Positions 30,628-40,673 of a DNA stretch of 64,000 bases are shown here, in pieces; position 1 is the first letter of the stretch, and every line of letters starts with the position of its first letter. Both the position numbers and the translations under genes were made by a program. Origin of the DNA: Edwardsiella hoshinae NBRC 105699 = ATCC 33379 (lineage in GTDB: Bacteria; Pseudomonadota; Gammaproteobacteria; Enterobacterales; Enterobacteriaceae); NCBI RefSeq assembly GCF_000474215.1, contig NZ_BAUC01000005.1, positions 1-64,000 on the forward strand, given 5' to 3'. The notes beneath the pieces are model-generated. The model saw only the letters and a program-made list of their open reading frames with translations, was not told the origin of the DNA and searched no databases.

Positions 30628-31518
30628 TCAAATCAGGTGGGCGCTGACCCAGGGCAAGATCTCTTTCTTGCGGCTCAGCATGCCGGGTAAGGGTTGGGGA
30701 GGAAAAACGCGGCCATCGCGGGCGACGCGATAGAGCACCGTATGACGTCGCCGAATATCGCTGATCGCCAACATAACGTAATCCACCCCTTGTTCATGAC
30801 AACGCTGTTGCATACAGGCCAGCAGTGGCCTCAGTTGGGCGTCAACCTGTTGCGCTGACGCGACCTCCAGTTGCGCGATCTCCAGCGTATGCTCACCGAT
30901 CACGAAACGCTTCAGATCCTTGGTCAACAACGCCGGCGCACTGTAGCCCGCTAGGCAAGTCTTCGCTGCCAATAGGCCAGTAAGGAAAGTGTCATAGTCG
31001 GGACGACAGACCGCACGCAAGGCGGCGACCGCCTGGCGATCAACCTCGCTGGTGGTCGGCGAGATCAAGCCGACGGTATCGCTCAAGATGGCCCCCAGCA
31101 ACAAGATGGCTTGGCTGCGATCGGGTGGCATTGCGTACTCTTGGGTCAAGATCTGCCACAATAGGGTTGCCGTACTGCCGACCCGGCGGATCCAAGCATC
31201 GAGTGGCTCGCAACTGGTCAGCGTACCCAAACGATGGTGGTCGATTAACCCCAATAAACGACTCTGCGGTAGCGTATCCGGCCCCTGCTCGGCATCGCTG
31301 AAGTCCACCACCCAGGTTGCTTTATCCTGCAACGATACGGTCAAGAGCGGCGGTGGCTCGCACTCGGCTTGGCGTAGGATATAAGCCGTCTCATGGGTGA
31401 TCGCGCCCAGACGCCAGGCGCGTGCAGGCAAGCCGCGCGCCGAAAGCCACTGAGCGGCGACCAGTGCGCTACAAATTGAGTCGCTATCGGGGTTCTTATG
31501 GCCAAAAACGTAGATCAT
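30628..31518 (-). CDS. ppaC: Manganese-dependent inorganic pyrophosphatase (family II)
   Basis: This 296-aa protein has the DHH-phosphoesterase motifs of family II pyrophosphatases: GHKNPDSDSICSA at residues ~5-17, VVDFSDAEQ, LIDHHRLG, and the C-terminal SRKKEILPWV that binds substrate. It hydrolyses PPi to phosphate in the cytoplasm with Mn. I chose the ATG at 31518, preceded by GGAGGAG, rather than the longer frame from 31629, because family members begin M.YVFGHKNPDSDS. Enterobacteria normally rely on the unrelated family I Ppa, so this is probably an acquired accessory enzyme. It is the first gene of the three-gene operon. Confidence 0.93.
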   Translation of the reverse strand: MIYVFGHKNPDSDSICSALVAAQWLSARGLPARAWRLGAITHETAYILRQAECEPPPLLTVSLQDKATWVVDFSDAEQGPDTLPQSRLLGLIDHHRLGTLTSCEPLDAWIRRVGSTATLLWQILTQEYAMPPDRSQAILLLGAILSDTVGLISPTTSEVDRQAVAALRAVCRPDYDTFLTGLLAAKTCLAGYSAPALLTKDLKRFVIGEHTLEIAQLEVASAQQVDAQLRPLLACMQQRCHEQGVDYVMLAISDIRRRHTVLYRVARDGRVFPPQPLPGMLSRKKEILPWVSAHLI

Positions 31519-31762
31519 CTCTCCTCCGTTAGCGGTGGTTAACCACGGGGAGTGCAGGGATAAGCGCGGGAAAATACGATGACGCTGATGCCCCGCTCTC
31601 CAGGAACGGTAATCATCAGGCGTCATCATCCGTAAGTGGATTACGGCGGTTGGTTATCACGGGTGGCACGCCATCACCCTTTTTGGCAGCTAACCAGTTT
31701 CGTTAATCGATGGCAAGCGGCAGTGTGTTGCAAAGCATGTCTATCACGTTACATCTACGCGT

Positions 31763-32413
31763 TTAGGCTGGCAGACGGCAGGTCTCGCACAATGCTGGCC
31801 AAAGTGCCATGGTGGTCTCCACGATAGCCTGAAGATCGCCACACTCAGCGCCCTCACGAGCGCGTACCGACATTCCCTGGATCAGACAGCAGAGATAACG
31901 TGCCAGCCCCTGGACATCGCTATAGGCCGGCAATTCGCCGCTGCTCTGGCGCTGCTGGAGAAAACGCGTCAGCATCGCCTCTTGTATCGGCTGTCGACTC
32001 TTCAGTACTTGGCTAACCTTATCCGAACAGCTGGTCGGCACCATTGATGCGCAGATGATAAAGCAGCCGCTGGGCGTATCGTCGCTGGTAAAACAGCACG
32101 CGGTGACATTCAGGTAGTCACGCAGCGTATCGACCAATGGCAAATTGACGTTGAACAACAGGCGATCGTATTTGTCTTCGTTACAGGCGGTATAATACTC
32201 GACCACCGCACGAAACAATCCCTCTTTATTTTCAAATTCGGCGTACAGGGTCGGCGCTTTCGCCCCGGTCGCCTCGACCAGATCGGCCATCGAGGTCGCC
32301 TCGTAACCTTTACGCCAAAACAGCTCCAGCGCCTTGCGCAACGCGACTTCCCTATCGAACACCTTTGGACGGCCGCGCCCGGCGCGTTTACAGGATGTAT
32401 GTTCTGTTACCAT
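31763..32413 (-). CDS. TetR/AcrR family transcriptional regulator
   Basis: This 216-aa protein has an N-terminal helix-turn-helix (GRPKVFDREVALRKALELFWRKGYEATSMADLVEATG, residues ~13-48, then APTLYAEFENKEGLF) and a helical C-terminal ligand domain with several Cys (CCF, CFIICAS). It is divergent from a MarA/SoxS-like gene across a 385-base region that contains a perfect palindrome, a likely operator. The arrangement recalls ramR-ramA, but this protein does not resemble RamR in its C-terminal domain. The ligand is unknown. Confidence 0.88.
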   Translation of the reverse strand: MVTEHTSCKRAGRGRPKVFDREVALRKALELFWRKGYEATSMADLVEATGAKAPTLYAEFENKEGLFRAVVEYYTACNEDKYDRLLFNVNLPLVDTLRDYLNVTACCFTSDDTPSGCFIICASMVPTSCSDKVSQVLKSRQPIQEAMLTRFLQQRQSSGELPAYSDVQGLARYLCCLIQGMSVRAREGAECGDLQAIVETTMALWPALCETCRLPA

Positions 32414-32798
32414 TCCCTTTATCTACACCTCACTCACTGGATCTCCCGCTAAAGGTAGCCCTGCCCCCACGAATATGCAAACCGTGGCGCACCGCTGGTG
32501 CAGGCGGCGGCGGAACCGTGCCCACCCCGCGCGGGAATTGAATAATATCTTGTTAACAAACATAGAGTTAACAATTTTATTAATAGTCGTTAATAAAAAA
32601 CATTGACGGCACTCCGGCGACGGAATTACCATTAAATTAACGATCGTTAAGATAATGAACTCATACGATGTGCGCCCGGCGCAACCATCACCGCGATCGT
32701 CACCAGAATGACACTAAAACGCACCTGCTGTGTGGATTAAACGGCCACACAACGCGTTGTGTCACTAACCATCGCACAAAAAGAGTAAGGGGATTGCC
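32414..32798. promoter_or_regulatory. Divergent regulatory region between TetR and MarA-like genes
   Basis: No gene is convincing in this 385-base gap. An AT-rich core (about 32,535-32,660) has several GTTAAC/TTAAT elements and the perfect palindrome listed separately, so both promoters probably lie here. Short open frames through it (32423-32632 minus, 32668-32997 plus) are of low quality. Confidence 0.55.
32637..32650. promoter_or_regulatory. Perfect 14-bp palindrome, candidate TetR operator
   Basis: TTAACGATCGTTAA lies between the divergent TetR and MarA-like genes. Its symmetry and position fit an operator for the TetR protein. Binding is inferred. Confidence 0.6.
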
Positions 32799-33152
32799 AT
32801 GTACAATACCGATTTTATCAGCGCGCTCCGTACCTGGATCGATAACAATGTTGCGACCATCTCATCCCTTGATGATGTGGCGGCGCGCGCGGGTTATTCC
32901 AAGTGGCACCTGCAACGCATGTTTAAAGCGCACACCGGCATACGCCTCGGTGAGTATATTCGTAATAAGAAGCTGGATGAGTCGGCGCGCCGTCTGAAGG
33001 TGTGCCAAGGTTCGATCCTCGACATCGCGTTATCGATGGGCTTCGATTCACAACGCTCCTTTACCCGCTCCTTTAAACGCCGCTTCGATGTGACGCCGGG
33101 CGTCTGGAAGAAAGGGAGAATGGCAGGAAAGTCTTTCGAGCGCGCCGCCTGA
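32799..33152 (+). CDS. MarA/SoxS/RamA-like AraC-family activator
   Basis: This 117-aa protein consists of only the two-helix-turn-helix DNA-binding domain, as in MarA, SoxS and RamA. The first HTH is RAGYSKWHLQRMFKAHTG and the second FDSQRSFTRSFKRRFDVTPG. AAGGGG lies seven bases before the ATG. Small proteins of this class activate efflux and stress regulons when their own transcription is induced. Control by the divergent TetR protein is likely. Which MarA-type protein it corresponds to cannot be decided by eye. Confidence 0.9.
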   Translation: MYNTDFISALRTWIDNNVATISSLDDVAARAGYSKWHLQRMFKAHTGIRLGEYIRNKKLDESARRLKVCQGSILDIALSMGFDSQRSFTRSFKRRFDVTPGVWKKGRMAGKSFERAA

Positions 33153-33166
33153 GCGCTGCGGGTAAG

Positions 33167-33216
33167 CGACCCACTGCGGATGCAGTCTCCCGACTGCCCC
33201 AGCGGCGGGTCGTTTT
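33167..33216 (+). terminator. Candidate terminator after the MarA-like gene
   Basis: An outer stem CGACCC/GGGTCG encloses an inner hairpin GCAGTC-TCCC-GACTGC and is followed by TTTT. It is weaker than the other terminators because the T run is short. Confidence 0.55.
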
Positions 33217-33234
33217 CCGGTTAGCGTCTAGCGC

Positions 33235-34593
33235 TTAACGCGCTACGCCGCGTCCTTTCGCCTCCGCCGCCGGACGACGCGGACGACGATGCTGGCTCTG
33301 GCGGGACGTCGTGCTACGTTGTTCTTCCCCCGTCGCATTACCGTTGGGACGAGCGCTATTGCCGCGTCGTCCTTGTCCCTGCGTACCCCGTTCGTTACGG
33401 CCATTCTGCCGTCCGCCTTGACGACCATTCTGGATCGGCTCGGCCTTGATGCTGGGGTCCGGCTCATAACCGGCGATCGCCATACGTGGAATCGGGCGTT
33501 TCAGCAGGCGTTCGATATCACGCAGCAGCTTATGTTCGTCGACACAGACCAGTGAGAGCGCTTCGCCCGTCGCCTGCGCACGCCCGGTACGTCCGATACG
33601 GTGGACATAATCTTCCGGAACGTTGGGCAGCTCATAGTTCACCACGTAAGGCAGTTGATCGATGTCCAAGCCACGGGCGGCGATATCCGTCGCCACCAGG
33701 ACGCGAATGTCGCCACTCTTGAAGTCCGCCAGCGCACGGGTTCGAGCGCCCTGACTCTTGTTGCCATGGATCGCCGCCGCACTGATGCCATCCTTATTCA
33801 GCTGCTCGGCCAGATGGTTGGCGCCATACTTGGTGCGGGTGAACACCAACACCTGGCGCCAATCCTGTGAGCCGATCAGGAAAGAGAGCAGCTCACGCTT
33901 ACGCTTCTTGTCCACCAGATGCACGTGTTGGGTGACCAAATCCGAGGCGGTGTTGCGGCGCGCCACTTCCACCTCGGCCGGATTATGCAGCAGCGAGGCG
34001 GCCAGCGCCTTGATCTCGTCGGAGAAGGTCGCGGAGAACAGCAGGTTCTGACGCTTGGCCGGCAGGCGCGCCAGCACGCGGCGAATATCGTGAATGAAGC
34101 CCATGTCCAGCATGCGATCGGCCTCATCCAGCACCAAGATCTCAACCTGGGACAGATCGACCGCGTTCTGATGCGCAAGATCCAGCAGGCGTCCCGGCGT
34201 CGCCACCAGCACATCCACCCCACCGCGCAGCTTCATCATCTGTGGATTGATACTCACCCCACCGAACACCACCAGCGAGCGTAACGGTAGGTGGCGGCTA
34301 TACTCGCGCACGTTATCGCCGATCTGCGCCGCCAACTCACGGGTCGGTGTCAGGATCAGGGCGCGCACCGGGCGACGGCCTTTGCTGTTCTTCGGGTTCT
34401 GGTGCAGCAATTGCAGCAACGGCAAGGTAAAACCAGCCGTCTTGCCGGTGCCGGTCTGGGCACTGGCCATCAAATCGCGACCTTGCAGTACCAGCGGAAT
34501 GGCTTGTTGCTGAATCGGGGTGGGGTCACGGTAACCCTGCTCTTCCACCGCACGTAACAGTTCGGCACACAGGCCAAGGGAATCAAAAGACAT
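33235..34593 (-). CDS. rhlE: DEAD-box RNA helicase RhlE
   Basis: This 452-aa protein has all DEAD-box motifs: Q motif TPIQQQAIP, motif [10 protein letters not shown] (~45-53), DEAD in [17 protein letters not shown], and HRIGRTGRA. The basic Arg/Gly/Asn-rich tail starts near residue 380. The match to E. coli RhlE is close from MSFDSLGL onward, so I chose the ATG at 34593 rather than 34605. RhlE remodels RNA in ribosome assembly and with the degradosome. It is divergent from cecR, which in E. coli also regulates rhlE. Confidence 0.96.
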   Translation of the reverse strand: MSFDSLGLCAELLRAVEEQGYRDPTPIQQQAIPLVLQGRDLMASAQTGTGKTAGFTLPLLQLLHQNPKNSKGRRPVRALILTPTRELAAQIGDNVREYSRHLPLRSLVVFGGVSINPQMMKLRGGVDVLVATPGRLLDLAHQNAVDLSQVEILVLDEADRMLDMGFIHDIRRVLARLPAKRQNLLFSATFSDEIKALAASLLHNPAEVEVARRNTASDLVTQHVHLVDKKRKRELLSFLIGSQDWRQVLVFTRTKYGANHLAEQLNKDGISAAAIHGNKSQGARTRALADFKSGDIRVLVATDIAARGLDIDQLPYVVNYELPNVPEDYVHRIGRTGRAQATGEALSLVCVDEHKLLRDIERLLKRPIPRMAIAGYEPDPSIKAEPIQNGRQGGRQNGRNERGTQGQGRRGNSARPNGNATGEEQRSTTSRQSQHRRPRRPAAEAKGRGVAR

Positions 34594-34798
34594 GAAAAAC
34601 TCCAAACCCGCCCACTCCCCGGTTTCCAGGGATGCAGTTTCCGGACGGGCGTATCAGACGAGGCAAAGCGAGAATTACCACGAGGACAGGCACAAACTGC
34701 GGGTACACAATTAGCGCTTAGTGTAACAGCAAGCGTCTGCGCTGTCTGCCCTGATATTCCGCCTGACACGACTTTACAGTGGCGAAAAAAGCGCCTAG

Positions 34799-34822
34799 AG
34801 TTAATCAATCAAATGATTAACT
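34799..34822. promoter_or_regulatory. Inverted repeat between rhlE and cecR, candidate CecR operator
   Basis: The perfect 9-bp arms AGTTAATCA and TGATTAACT are separated by six bases and end 19 bases before the cecR start. CecR of E. coli binds the rhlE-cecR intergenic region, so autoregulation and control of rhlE from this site are likely. Confidence 0.72.
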
Positions 34823-34841
34823 TTTATAGACGGTCATCGTC

Positions 34842-35585
34842 ATGAAGAGACTGCGTCGCGCGCCGCCGTGGGCGCATGCCCGCTCACGCGGCGACCAGGC
34901 GCGTCAGGCACTGATCACGGCTGGCTTACGTCTATTTGCCCAACAGGGATTAGACGGGGCGACCACCCGCGATATCGCACAGGCGAGCGGGCAAAATATC
35001 GCCGCCATTCCCTACTATTTTCACTCCAAACAGGGGTTGTATCTGGCGGTCGCCCACTGGATCGCCAAAACGCTCAGCCACAGCTTCAACCCGCTGCGCG
35101 AAGAGTGCGAGCGCCATCTTGCCGATGCGGATGCCACGCCGCAAGCGGCGCTGGCCTTGATCCAACGCGCGCTGGCCCATCTATGCCAATTGATGATCCA
35201 GCCGCAAAGCCTACATCTAAGCCAGGTCATCGCGCGTGAACAGATGTTTCCCAGCGCCGCCTCCCCCATTTTGCACCAACACTTTATTACGCCGCTGCAT
35301 ACCCTGATGACCCGCCTGGTTTCGCGCTACGTCGGCTTGGATGCCACACATCCCAGCGCGATACTGCACACCCATGCCCTGATCGGGCAGGTCTTGGCCT
35401 TTCGCATGGCGCGCGAAACCCTGCTGACCCGTACCGGCTGGTCACAGATCGGCATGGAACAGGCTCAGCAGATCCATCAGGTAGTCCACCGTCACACCGA
35501 ATTGCTGCTCACCGGACTGCGCCAACAGGTTGACGCAGCGCAACCCACAGCATTGCGAGGAACGCGAGGAATTAACGATGAATAA
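34842..35585 (+). CDS. cecR: TetR-family regulator CecR (YbiH)
   Basis: This 247-aa protein has the TetR helix-turn-helix near residues 30-65 ([32 protein letters not shown]) and a CecR-type C-terminal domain. E. coli CecR (223 aa) controls rhlE and ybhGFSR and affects sensitivity to cefoperazone and chloramphenicol. This copy is somewhat longer at its C-terminus. Its stop overlaps the start of ybhG by eight bases, so the regulator and exporter form one operon. A strong inverted repeat lies just upstream. Confidence 0.93.
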   Translation: MKRLRRAPPWAHARSRGDQARQALITAGLRLFAQQGLDGATTRDIAQASGQNIAAIPYYFHSKQGLYLAVAHWIAKTLSHSFNPLREECERHLADADATPQAALALIQRALAHLCQLMIQPQSLHLSQVIAREQMFPSAASPILHQHFITPLHTLMTRLVSRYVGLDATHPSAILHTHALIGQVLAFRMARETLLTRTGWSQIGMEQAQQIHQVVHRHTELLLTGLRQQVDAAQPTALRGTRGINDE

Positions 35586-36573
35586 CAGGCGAATCGCCGG
35601 CGTCGTTATCGGCATCGTGCTGATAGCCCTCATCGCCGGAGGATATGGTTATTACCGCAGCCAACAGGATCAACCACTGACCCTATACGGTAATGTTGAC
35701 ATTCGTACCGTCAATCTAGGCTTCCGCGTCAGCGGCCGGCTGGCCTCGCTGACGGTCGACGAAGGCGCGACGGTCAAGCCGGGGATGCTGCTCGGTCGGT
35801 TGGACGATGCACCTTATGTCAATGCGTTGAACGAGGCGCGTGCCGCCGTCGCCGCCGCACAGGCCAATCTGGCGCTGTTACAGGCCGGTTATCGCAGCGA
35901 AGAGATCGCCCAAGCGCAAGCCGCCGTGACCCAGGCCGAAGCCAACTACCGTTACATGCAACGCTTCTATGAGCGCCAGCAGGGACTGTGGGCCAGCCGG
36001 GCGGTCTCGGCCAACGAACTGGAGAGCGCGCGCACTAACCGCAACCAGGCGCAGGCCCAACTGCAACAGGCGCGCGATAAGCTGGCGCAGTATCAATCCG
36101 GCAATCGTCCGCAACAGATCGAGCAGGCACAGGCGCAACTGCAACAGGCCCAAGCCCAACTGGCTCAGGCCGAACTGAATCTGCATGATACCGCATTGTT
36201 CGCCCCCTCGCGCGGTACCGTGATGACCCGCGCCGTCGAACCGGGCACCATGCTGGCCGCCGGCAATACCGTGTTCAACATCGCCTTAACCCGCCCGGTC
36301 TGGGTGCGTGCCTACGTCGATGAAACCCACCTCAACCGCGCTATTCCCGGCACCCCCATCGCACTGTATATCGATGGTCGACGCCAGCCCTATCACGGTA
36401 CCATCGGTTTCGTCTCGCCCAGCGCTGAATTCACGCCGAAGAGCGTCGAGACACCCGAGCTACGCACCGCGCTGGTCTATCGCCTGCGCGTGATCGTCGA
36501 CGATGCCGATGACGCGTTACGCCAGGGGATGCCGGTCACCCTGCGCTTCCCCACATCGCCGCTACAACGCTAG
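35578..36573 (+). CDS. ybhG: Periplasmic adaptor YbhG (HlyD family)
   Basis: This 331-aa protein (E. coli YbhG, 332) has an N-terminal anchor/signal ([22 protein letters not shown]). The first lipoyl half follows, then a long Gln/Ala-rich coiled-coil hairpin (~80-200), the second lipoyl half ([20 protein letters not shown]) and a barrel domain. It joins the YbhFSR ABC-2 exporter to an outer-membrane channel, probably TolC. It overlaps cecR by eight bases. I chose the ATG at 35578, which matches the family start. Confidence 0.94.
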   Translation: MNNRRIAGVVIGIVLIALIAGGYGYYRSQQDQPLTLYGNVDIRTVNLGFRVSGRLASLTVDEGATVKPGMLLGRLDDAPYVNALNEARAAVAAAQANLALLQAGYRSEEIAQAQAAVTQAEANYRYMQRFYERQQGLWASRAVSANELESARTNRNQAQAQLQQARDKLAQYQSGNRPQQIEQAQAQLQQAQAQLAQAELNLHDTALFAPSRGTVMTRAVEPGTMLAAGNTVFNIALTRPVWVRAYVDETHLNRAIPGTPIALYIDGRRQPYHGTIGFVSPSAEFTPKSVETPELRTALVYRLRVIVDDADDALRQGMPVTLRFPTSPLQR

Positions 36574-36584
36574 CGGGGCAGCGT

Positions 36585-38321
36585 ATGGTCAGCCATTACA
36601 TTGAGCTAGAGGGGGTGGAGAAACGCTTCGCCGGGCTGGATCGGCCGGCAGTTGCCAGCCTGACGACCCGTATCGCCAGCGGCGCCGTGATGGGGCTGGT
36701 TGGCCCCGATGGCGCCGGCAAGACCACGCTGATGCGCATCCTGGCCGGGTTGCTGAAACCGAGCGCCGGACGGGTCAGCGTGGTCGGACTCGATCCGTTG
36801 CGCCAGGAGCGCCAGTTGCATGCCATCCTCGGCTACATGCCGCAAAAGTTCGGTCTGTATGAAGATCTGACGGTGATGGAGAACCTGGTACTGTATGCCG
36901 AGCTGCGCGGCGTCACCGGCGCGGCACGCGCCAGTACCTTCGCGCGTCTGCTGGCCTTTACCTCGCTAGCCCCCTTCACCGATCGTCTGGCCGGTAAGCT
37001 ATCCGGCGGAATGAAGCAGAAGCTTGGGCTAGCCTGTACGCTGCTCGGGTCGCCGCAGGTCTTGCTGCTCGACGAGCCAGGCGTCGGCGTCGATCCCATC
37101 TCGCGCCGGGAACTGTGGCGCATGGTGCATGAATTGGCCGACGAGGGGATGCTGATCCTGTGGAGCACCTCCTATCTGGATGAAGCCGAACAGTGCCGCG
37201 AAGTGCTGCTGCTTAACGAGGGACGGCTACTGTACAGCGGGCCACCACAGCGGCTGACGCAACGCATGGCCGGTCGCACCATCTTGTTGCGCGCCCCCGG
37301 CGTCTCCCATCGCCGCCTGCTGCAACAAGCCATTACCCTGCCGGCAGTCAGCGATGCGGTGATCCAGGGGCAGTACCTGCGTCTGATCCTCCAGGCCGAT
37401 TGCGACCACCGCCAGCTCCCGGCAGCACTCCATCTCTCGCAGGCCGAGGTGCTGGAAGCCGAACCCCGCTTTGAGGATGCCTTCATCGACCTATTAGGCG
37501 GCGGCCCGCACCAGGCCTCGGCGCTGGCTGGCATCATGCCCCAGGTCGCCGCCGATCCGGCACAGACAGTGATCGAAGCGCGCCAATTGACCAAGAAGTT
37601 CGGCGGCTTCACGGCCACCGATCACGTCGACTTTCAGGTTAAGCGCGGCGAGATTTTCGGTCTACTCGGCCCGAATGGGGCGGGCAAGTCGACCACCTTT
37701 AAGATGATGTGCGGCCTGTTGGTACCCAGCAGCGGCCATGCTCTGGTGCTAGGGATGGATCTGAAGACCGATTCGGGACGGGCACGTCAGCACCTGGGCT
37801 ACATGGCACAGAAGTTTTCTTTATACGGCAACCTGACCGTCGCCCAAAACCTGGCCTTCTTCTCCGGGGTCTATGGCTTACGCGGCAAACACCAACGCGC
37901 CAAGATCGCCGACATGACCCGGGCGTTTAATTTCACGCCGATCCTCCAGCAGACGCCGGATGCCCTACCGCTGGGTTTTAAGCAACGCCTAGCCCTCTCC
38001 TGTGCCCTCATGCATGAGCCAGACATCCTGTTTCTCGACGAACCCACCTCTGGAGTCGATCCGCTGACCCGGCGTGAATTCTGGCTGCACATCAACGGGA
38101 TGGTCGATAAGGGGGTCACCGTGATGGTTACCACCCATTTCATGGACGAGGCGGAGTACTGCGATCGCATCGCCCTGGTCTACCATGGGCAGATCATCGC
38201 CACCGGCTCACCGGACGATCTCAAGGCGCGTATCGCCAGCGCCGATATCCCAAATCCCACCATGGAACAGGCCTTCATCGAATTGGTGCAGGCCTATGAT
38301 CGGGAGCATGAACATGGCTGA
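36585..38321 (+). CDS. ybhF: Double ATP-binding subunit YbhF of an ABC-2 exporter
   Basis: This 578-aa protein is a fusion of two ATPase domains, like E. coli YbhF. Domain 1 has [18 protein letters not shown] and [12 protein letters not shown]. Domain 2 (from ~325) has GPNGAGKST, a degenerate signature LPLGFKQRL and [12 protein letters not shown]. It powers YbhSR. YbhFSR has been linked to drug and sodium/lithium efflux in E. coli. Its stop overlaps the start of ybhS by eight bases. Confidence 0.95.
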   Translation: MVSHYIELEGVEKRFAGLDRPAVASLTTRIASGAVMGLVGPDGAGKTTLMRILAGLLKPSAGRVSVVGLDPLRQERQLHAILGYMPQKFGLYEDLTVMENLVLYAELRGVTGAARASTFARLLAFTSLAPFTDRLAGKLSGGMKQKLGLACTLLGSPQVLLLDEPGVGVDPISRRELWRMVHELADEGMLILWSTSYLDEAEQCREVLLLNEGRLLYSGPPQRLTQRMAGRTILLRAPGVSHRRLLQQAITLPAVSDAVIQGQYLRLILQADCDHRQLPAALHLSQAEVLEAEPRFEDAFIDLLGGGPHQASALAGIMPQVAADPAQTVIEARQLTKKFGGFTATDHVDFQVKRGEIFGLLGPNGAGKSTTFKMMCGLLVPSSGHALVLGMDLKTDSGRARQHLGYMAQKFSLYGNLTVAQNLAFFSGVYGLRGKHQRAKIADMTRAFNFTPILQQTPDALPLGFKQRLALSCALMHEPDILFLDEPTSGVDPLTRREFWLHINGMVDKGVTVMVTTHFMDEAEYCDRIALVYHGQIIATGSPDDLKARIASADIPNPTMEQAFIELVQAYDREHEHG

Positions 38322-39453
38322 TAACGCAACCTACTTCTCCTGGCGCCGTCTGCGCGCGCTGTGCCGCAAAGAGACGGCCCAGATCCTGCGCGATCCCAGC
38401 AGTTTACTGATCGCTGTGGTGATCCCGCTGCTGTTGCTGTTTATCTTCGGCTACGGTATCAACCTGGACTCCAGTCGCCTGCACGTAGGTATCCTGCTAG
38501 AGCAACAAACCCCACAGGCGCGTCAGCTAGCCGATACCTTTCGCGGCTCGCCTTATATCGCCGCCACCGTCAGCGACGATCGGCAGCAGCTGACGCGCCT
38601 GCTACAAGCCGGGCAGATCCGCGGGATGGTGGTGATCCCGGTCGACTTCGCCGATCGCCTACTGCGTAGTCAAGACAACGCGCCACTCCAGGTGATCACC
38701 GACGGTAGCGAACCCAATACCGCCAACTTTGTGCGCGGCTACACCGAGGGCGTCTGGCAGGTATGGCTGCAACAACGCGCCCAGGATCACGGCGTGCTCT
38801 ATCAGCCGTCCATCGATATTCAGATGCGTTACTGGTTTAACCCGGCCGCCATCAGCCAACATTTTATCATTCCCGGCGCCATCACCATCATCATGACGGT
38901 GATCGGCGCCATCCTGACCTCACTGGTGATCGCGCGTGAATGGGAGCGCGGCACCATGGAAGCGTTGTTGTCGACCCAGGTCACCCGTAGCGAGCTCTTG
39001 CTCTGTAAGCTGTTGCCCTACTATGTACTGGGCATGCTGGCAATGGCATTGTGCATGGTGGTGGCGGTTTTCATCATGGGGGTGCCGTTTCGCGGCTCAC
39101 TGCTGATCCTGTTTGCCATGACCAGCCTATTCATGGCCAGTACCCTGGGGATGGGGCTGCTGATCTCCACCGTTACCCGGAACCAATTCAACGCGGCGAT
39201 GATCGCCCTGAACGCGGCGTTCCTGCCGGCGGTGATGCTCTCAGGCTTCGTATTCGAGATCGATAGCATGCCGGCCATCGTACGAGCGATCACCTATGTC
39301 ATCCCGGCACGCTACTTCGTCAGCACCTTGCAATCCCTATTTTTGGCGGGCAACATCAGCAGCGTGCTGCTGGTCAACCTGGCCTTCCTGTTGGTATCGG
39401 CGCTGTTCTTCATCGGCCTGACGGCGTTAAAAACCCGGCGACGGTTGGACTAA
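38314..39453 (+). CDS. ybhS: ABC-2 exporter permease YbhS
   Basis: This 379-aa protein begins with a cytoplasmic segment containing [15 protein letters not shown], then has one membrane segment, a large periplasmic loop (~50-180) and five further membrane segments, the layout of ABC-2 permeases. I chose the ATG at 38314, with GGGAG seven bases upstream, over the ATG at 38308 and the much longer open frame. It is coupled to ybhF by overlap and followed by ybhR 12 bases later. It forms a heterodimer with YbhR by inference from E. coli. Confidence 0.94.
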   Translation: MADNATYFSWRRLRALCRKETAQILRDPSSLLIAVVIPLLLLFIFGYGINLDSSRLHVGILLEQQTPQARQLADTFRGSPYIAATVSDDRQQLTRLLQAGQIRGMVVIPVDFADRLLRSQDNAPLQVITDGSEPNTANFVRGYTEGVWQVWLQQRAQDHGVLYQPSIDIQMRYWFNPAAISQHFIIPGAITIIMTVIGAILTSLVIAREWERGTMEALLSTQVTRSELLLCKLLPYYVLGMLAMALCMVVAVFIMGVPFRGSLLILFAMTSLFMASTLGMGLLISTVTRNQFNAAMIALNAAFLPAVMLSGFVFEIDSMPAIVRAITYVIPARYFVSTLQSLFLAGNISSVLLVNLAFLLVSALFFIGLTALKTRRRLD

Positions 39454-39465
39454 GGAGGAAAGAGC

Positions 39466-40578
39466 ATGCTGCACCGTCTACTAACTCTGATTATCAAAGA
39501 GTTACAGTCACTATTGCGTGATCCGCAGACACGTACCATCCTGGTGGTGCCAGTGATCATGCAGGTGTTACTGTTTCCCTTCGCCGCCACCCTCAACGTC
39601 ACCAATGCCAGCATCGCCATCTACAACGAAGACAGCGGCCCGGCCTCCATCGAACTGACCCAGCGCTTGGCCAAGGCCAGCGCCTTCTCCCAGGTGATCT
39701 TGCTGGATAACCCGCAGGCCATCGCCCCAACCATCAACGACCAACGCGCCCTCTTGCTGGTACGTTTCCCGGCCAACTTTAGCCGCGATCTACTCAGCAA
39801 CCAGCCGACCACCCTACAACTGATCCTCGATGGTCGGAGCTCGAATAGCGCCCAGATCGCCGCCAACTATATTCAGCAGATCGTCAGCGACTACCAGCAG
39901 CAACTGCGTAGCGAACTGCATCAACCCTCGCTGGTCAATAGCCGTCTGATCGTGCGCAACTGGTATAATCCTAACCTGGATTACAAATGGTTCGTGGTCC
40001 CCTCGCTGATCGCCTTGATCGCGACCATCGGGGTGATGATCGTTACCTCACTGTCCGTGGCGCGTGAGCGTGAACAGGGCACGCTGGAGCAGTTGTTAGT
40101 CTCACCGCTCAATACCTGGCAGATCTTCATCGGCAAGGCGGTGCCAGCCCTGATCGTCGCCACCTTTCAGGCTACCCTAGTACTGCTGATCGGTATCTTT
40201 GGCTATCAGATCCCTTTCGCCGGTTCACTGTGGCTGTTCTACTTCACGCTGCTGATCTATGGCCTGTCCTTGGTCGGCTTCGGGCTCTTCATCTCTGCCC
40301 TATGCGCCACACAGCAGCAGGCGTTTATCGGCGTCTTCGTCTTCATGATGCCGGCTATTCTGTTGTCCGGCTATGTCTCACCGGTAGAGAACATGCCGCT
40401 CTGGTTGCAGAATGTGACCTGGATTAACCCGATCCGTCACTTTACTGACATCACCAAACAACTCTACCTGAAAAACGTCGGTTTCACGGTCATCTGGCAT
40501 AACCTGTGGCCGTTACTGGTGATCACCGTGGCCACCAGCGGCATCGCCTACGCAATCTTCCGCCGGAAGATCGCCTGA
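39466..40578 (+). CDS. ybhR: ABC-2 exporter permease YbhR
   Basis: This 370-aa protein (E. coli, 368) is homologous to YbhS and has the same layout. [18 protein letters not shown] stands near the N-terminus, followed by a periplasmic domain and C-terminal membrane segments that include the ABC-2 stretch [23 protein letters not shown] lies 8 bases before the ATG. It is the last gene of cecR-ybhGFSR. Confidence 0.95.
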   Translation: MLHRLLTLIIKELQSLLRDPQTRTILVVPVIMQVLLFPFAATLNVTNASIAIYNEDSGPASIELTQRLAKASAFSQVILLDNPQAIAPTINDQRALLLVRFPANFSRDLLSNQPTTLQLILDGRSSNSAQIAANYIQQIVSDYQQQLRSELHQPSLVNSRLIVRNWYNPNLDYKWFVVPSLIALIATIGVMIVTSLSVAREREQGTLEQLLVSPLNTWQIFIGKAVPALIVATFQATLVLLIGIFGYQIPFAGSLWLFYFTLLIYGLSLVGFGLFISALCATQQQAFIGVFVFMMPAILLSGYVSPVENMPLWLQNVTWINPIRHFTDITKQLYLKNVGFTVIWHNLWPLLVITVATSGIAYAIFRRKIA

Positions 40579-40673
40579 TGACACCGGGAGCGACGATGGG
40601 CGATGCCAGCGCCGCTCCCCCTTGCTATACTGCGCACAGCGTTTTTTTCGACTGACAGGATCGCCCGCGCGCT

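Noticed and set aside
32423-32632. Minus-strand 69-aa frame upstream of the TetR gene
   Set aside because: It runs through the AT-rich control region with no ribosome site or similarity.
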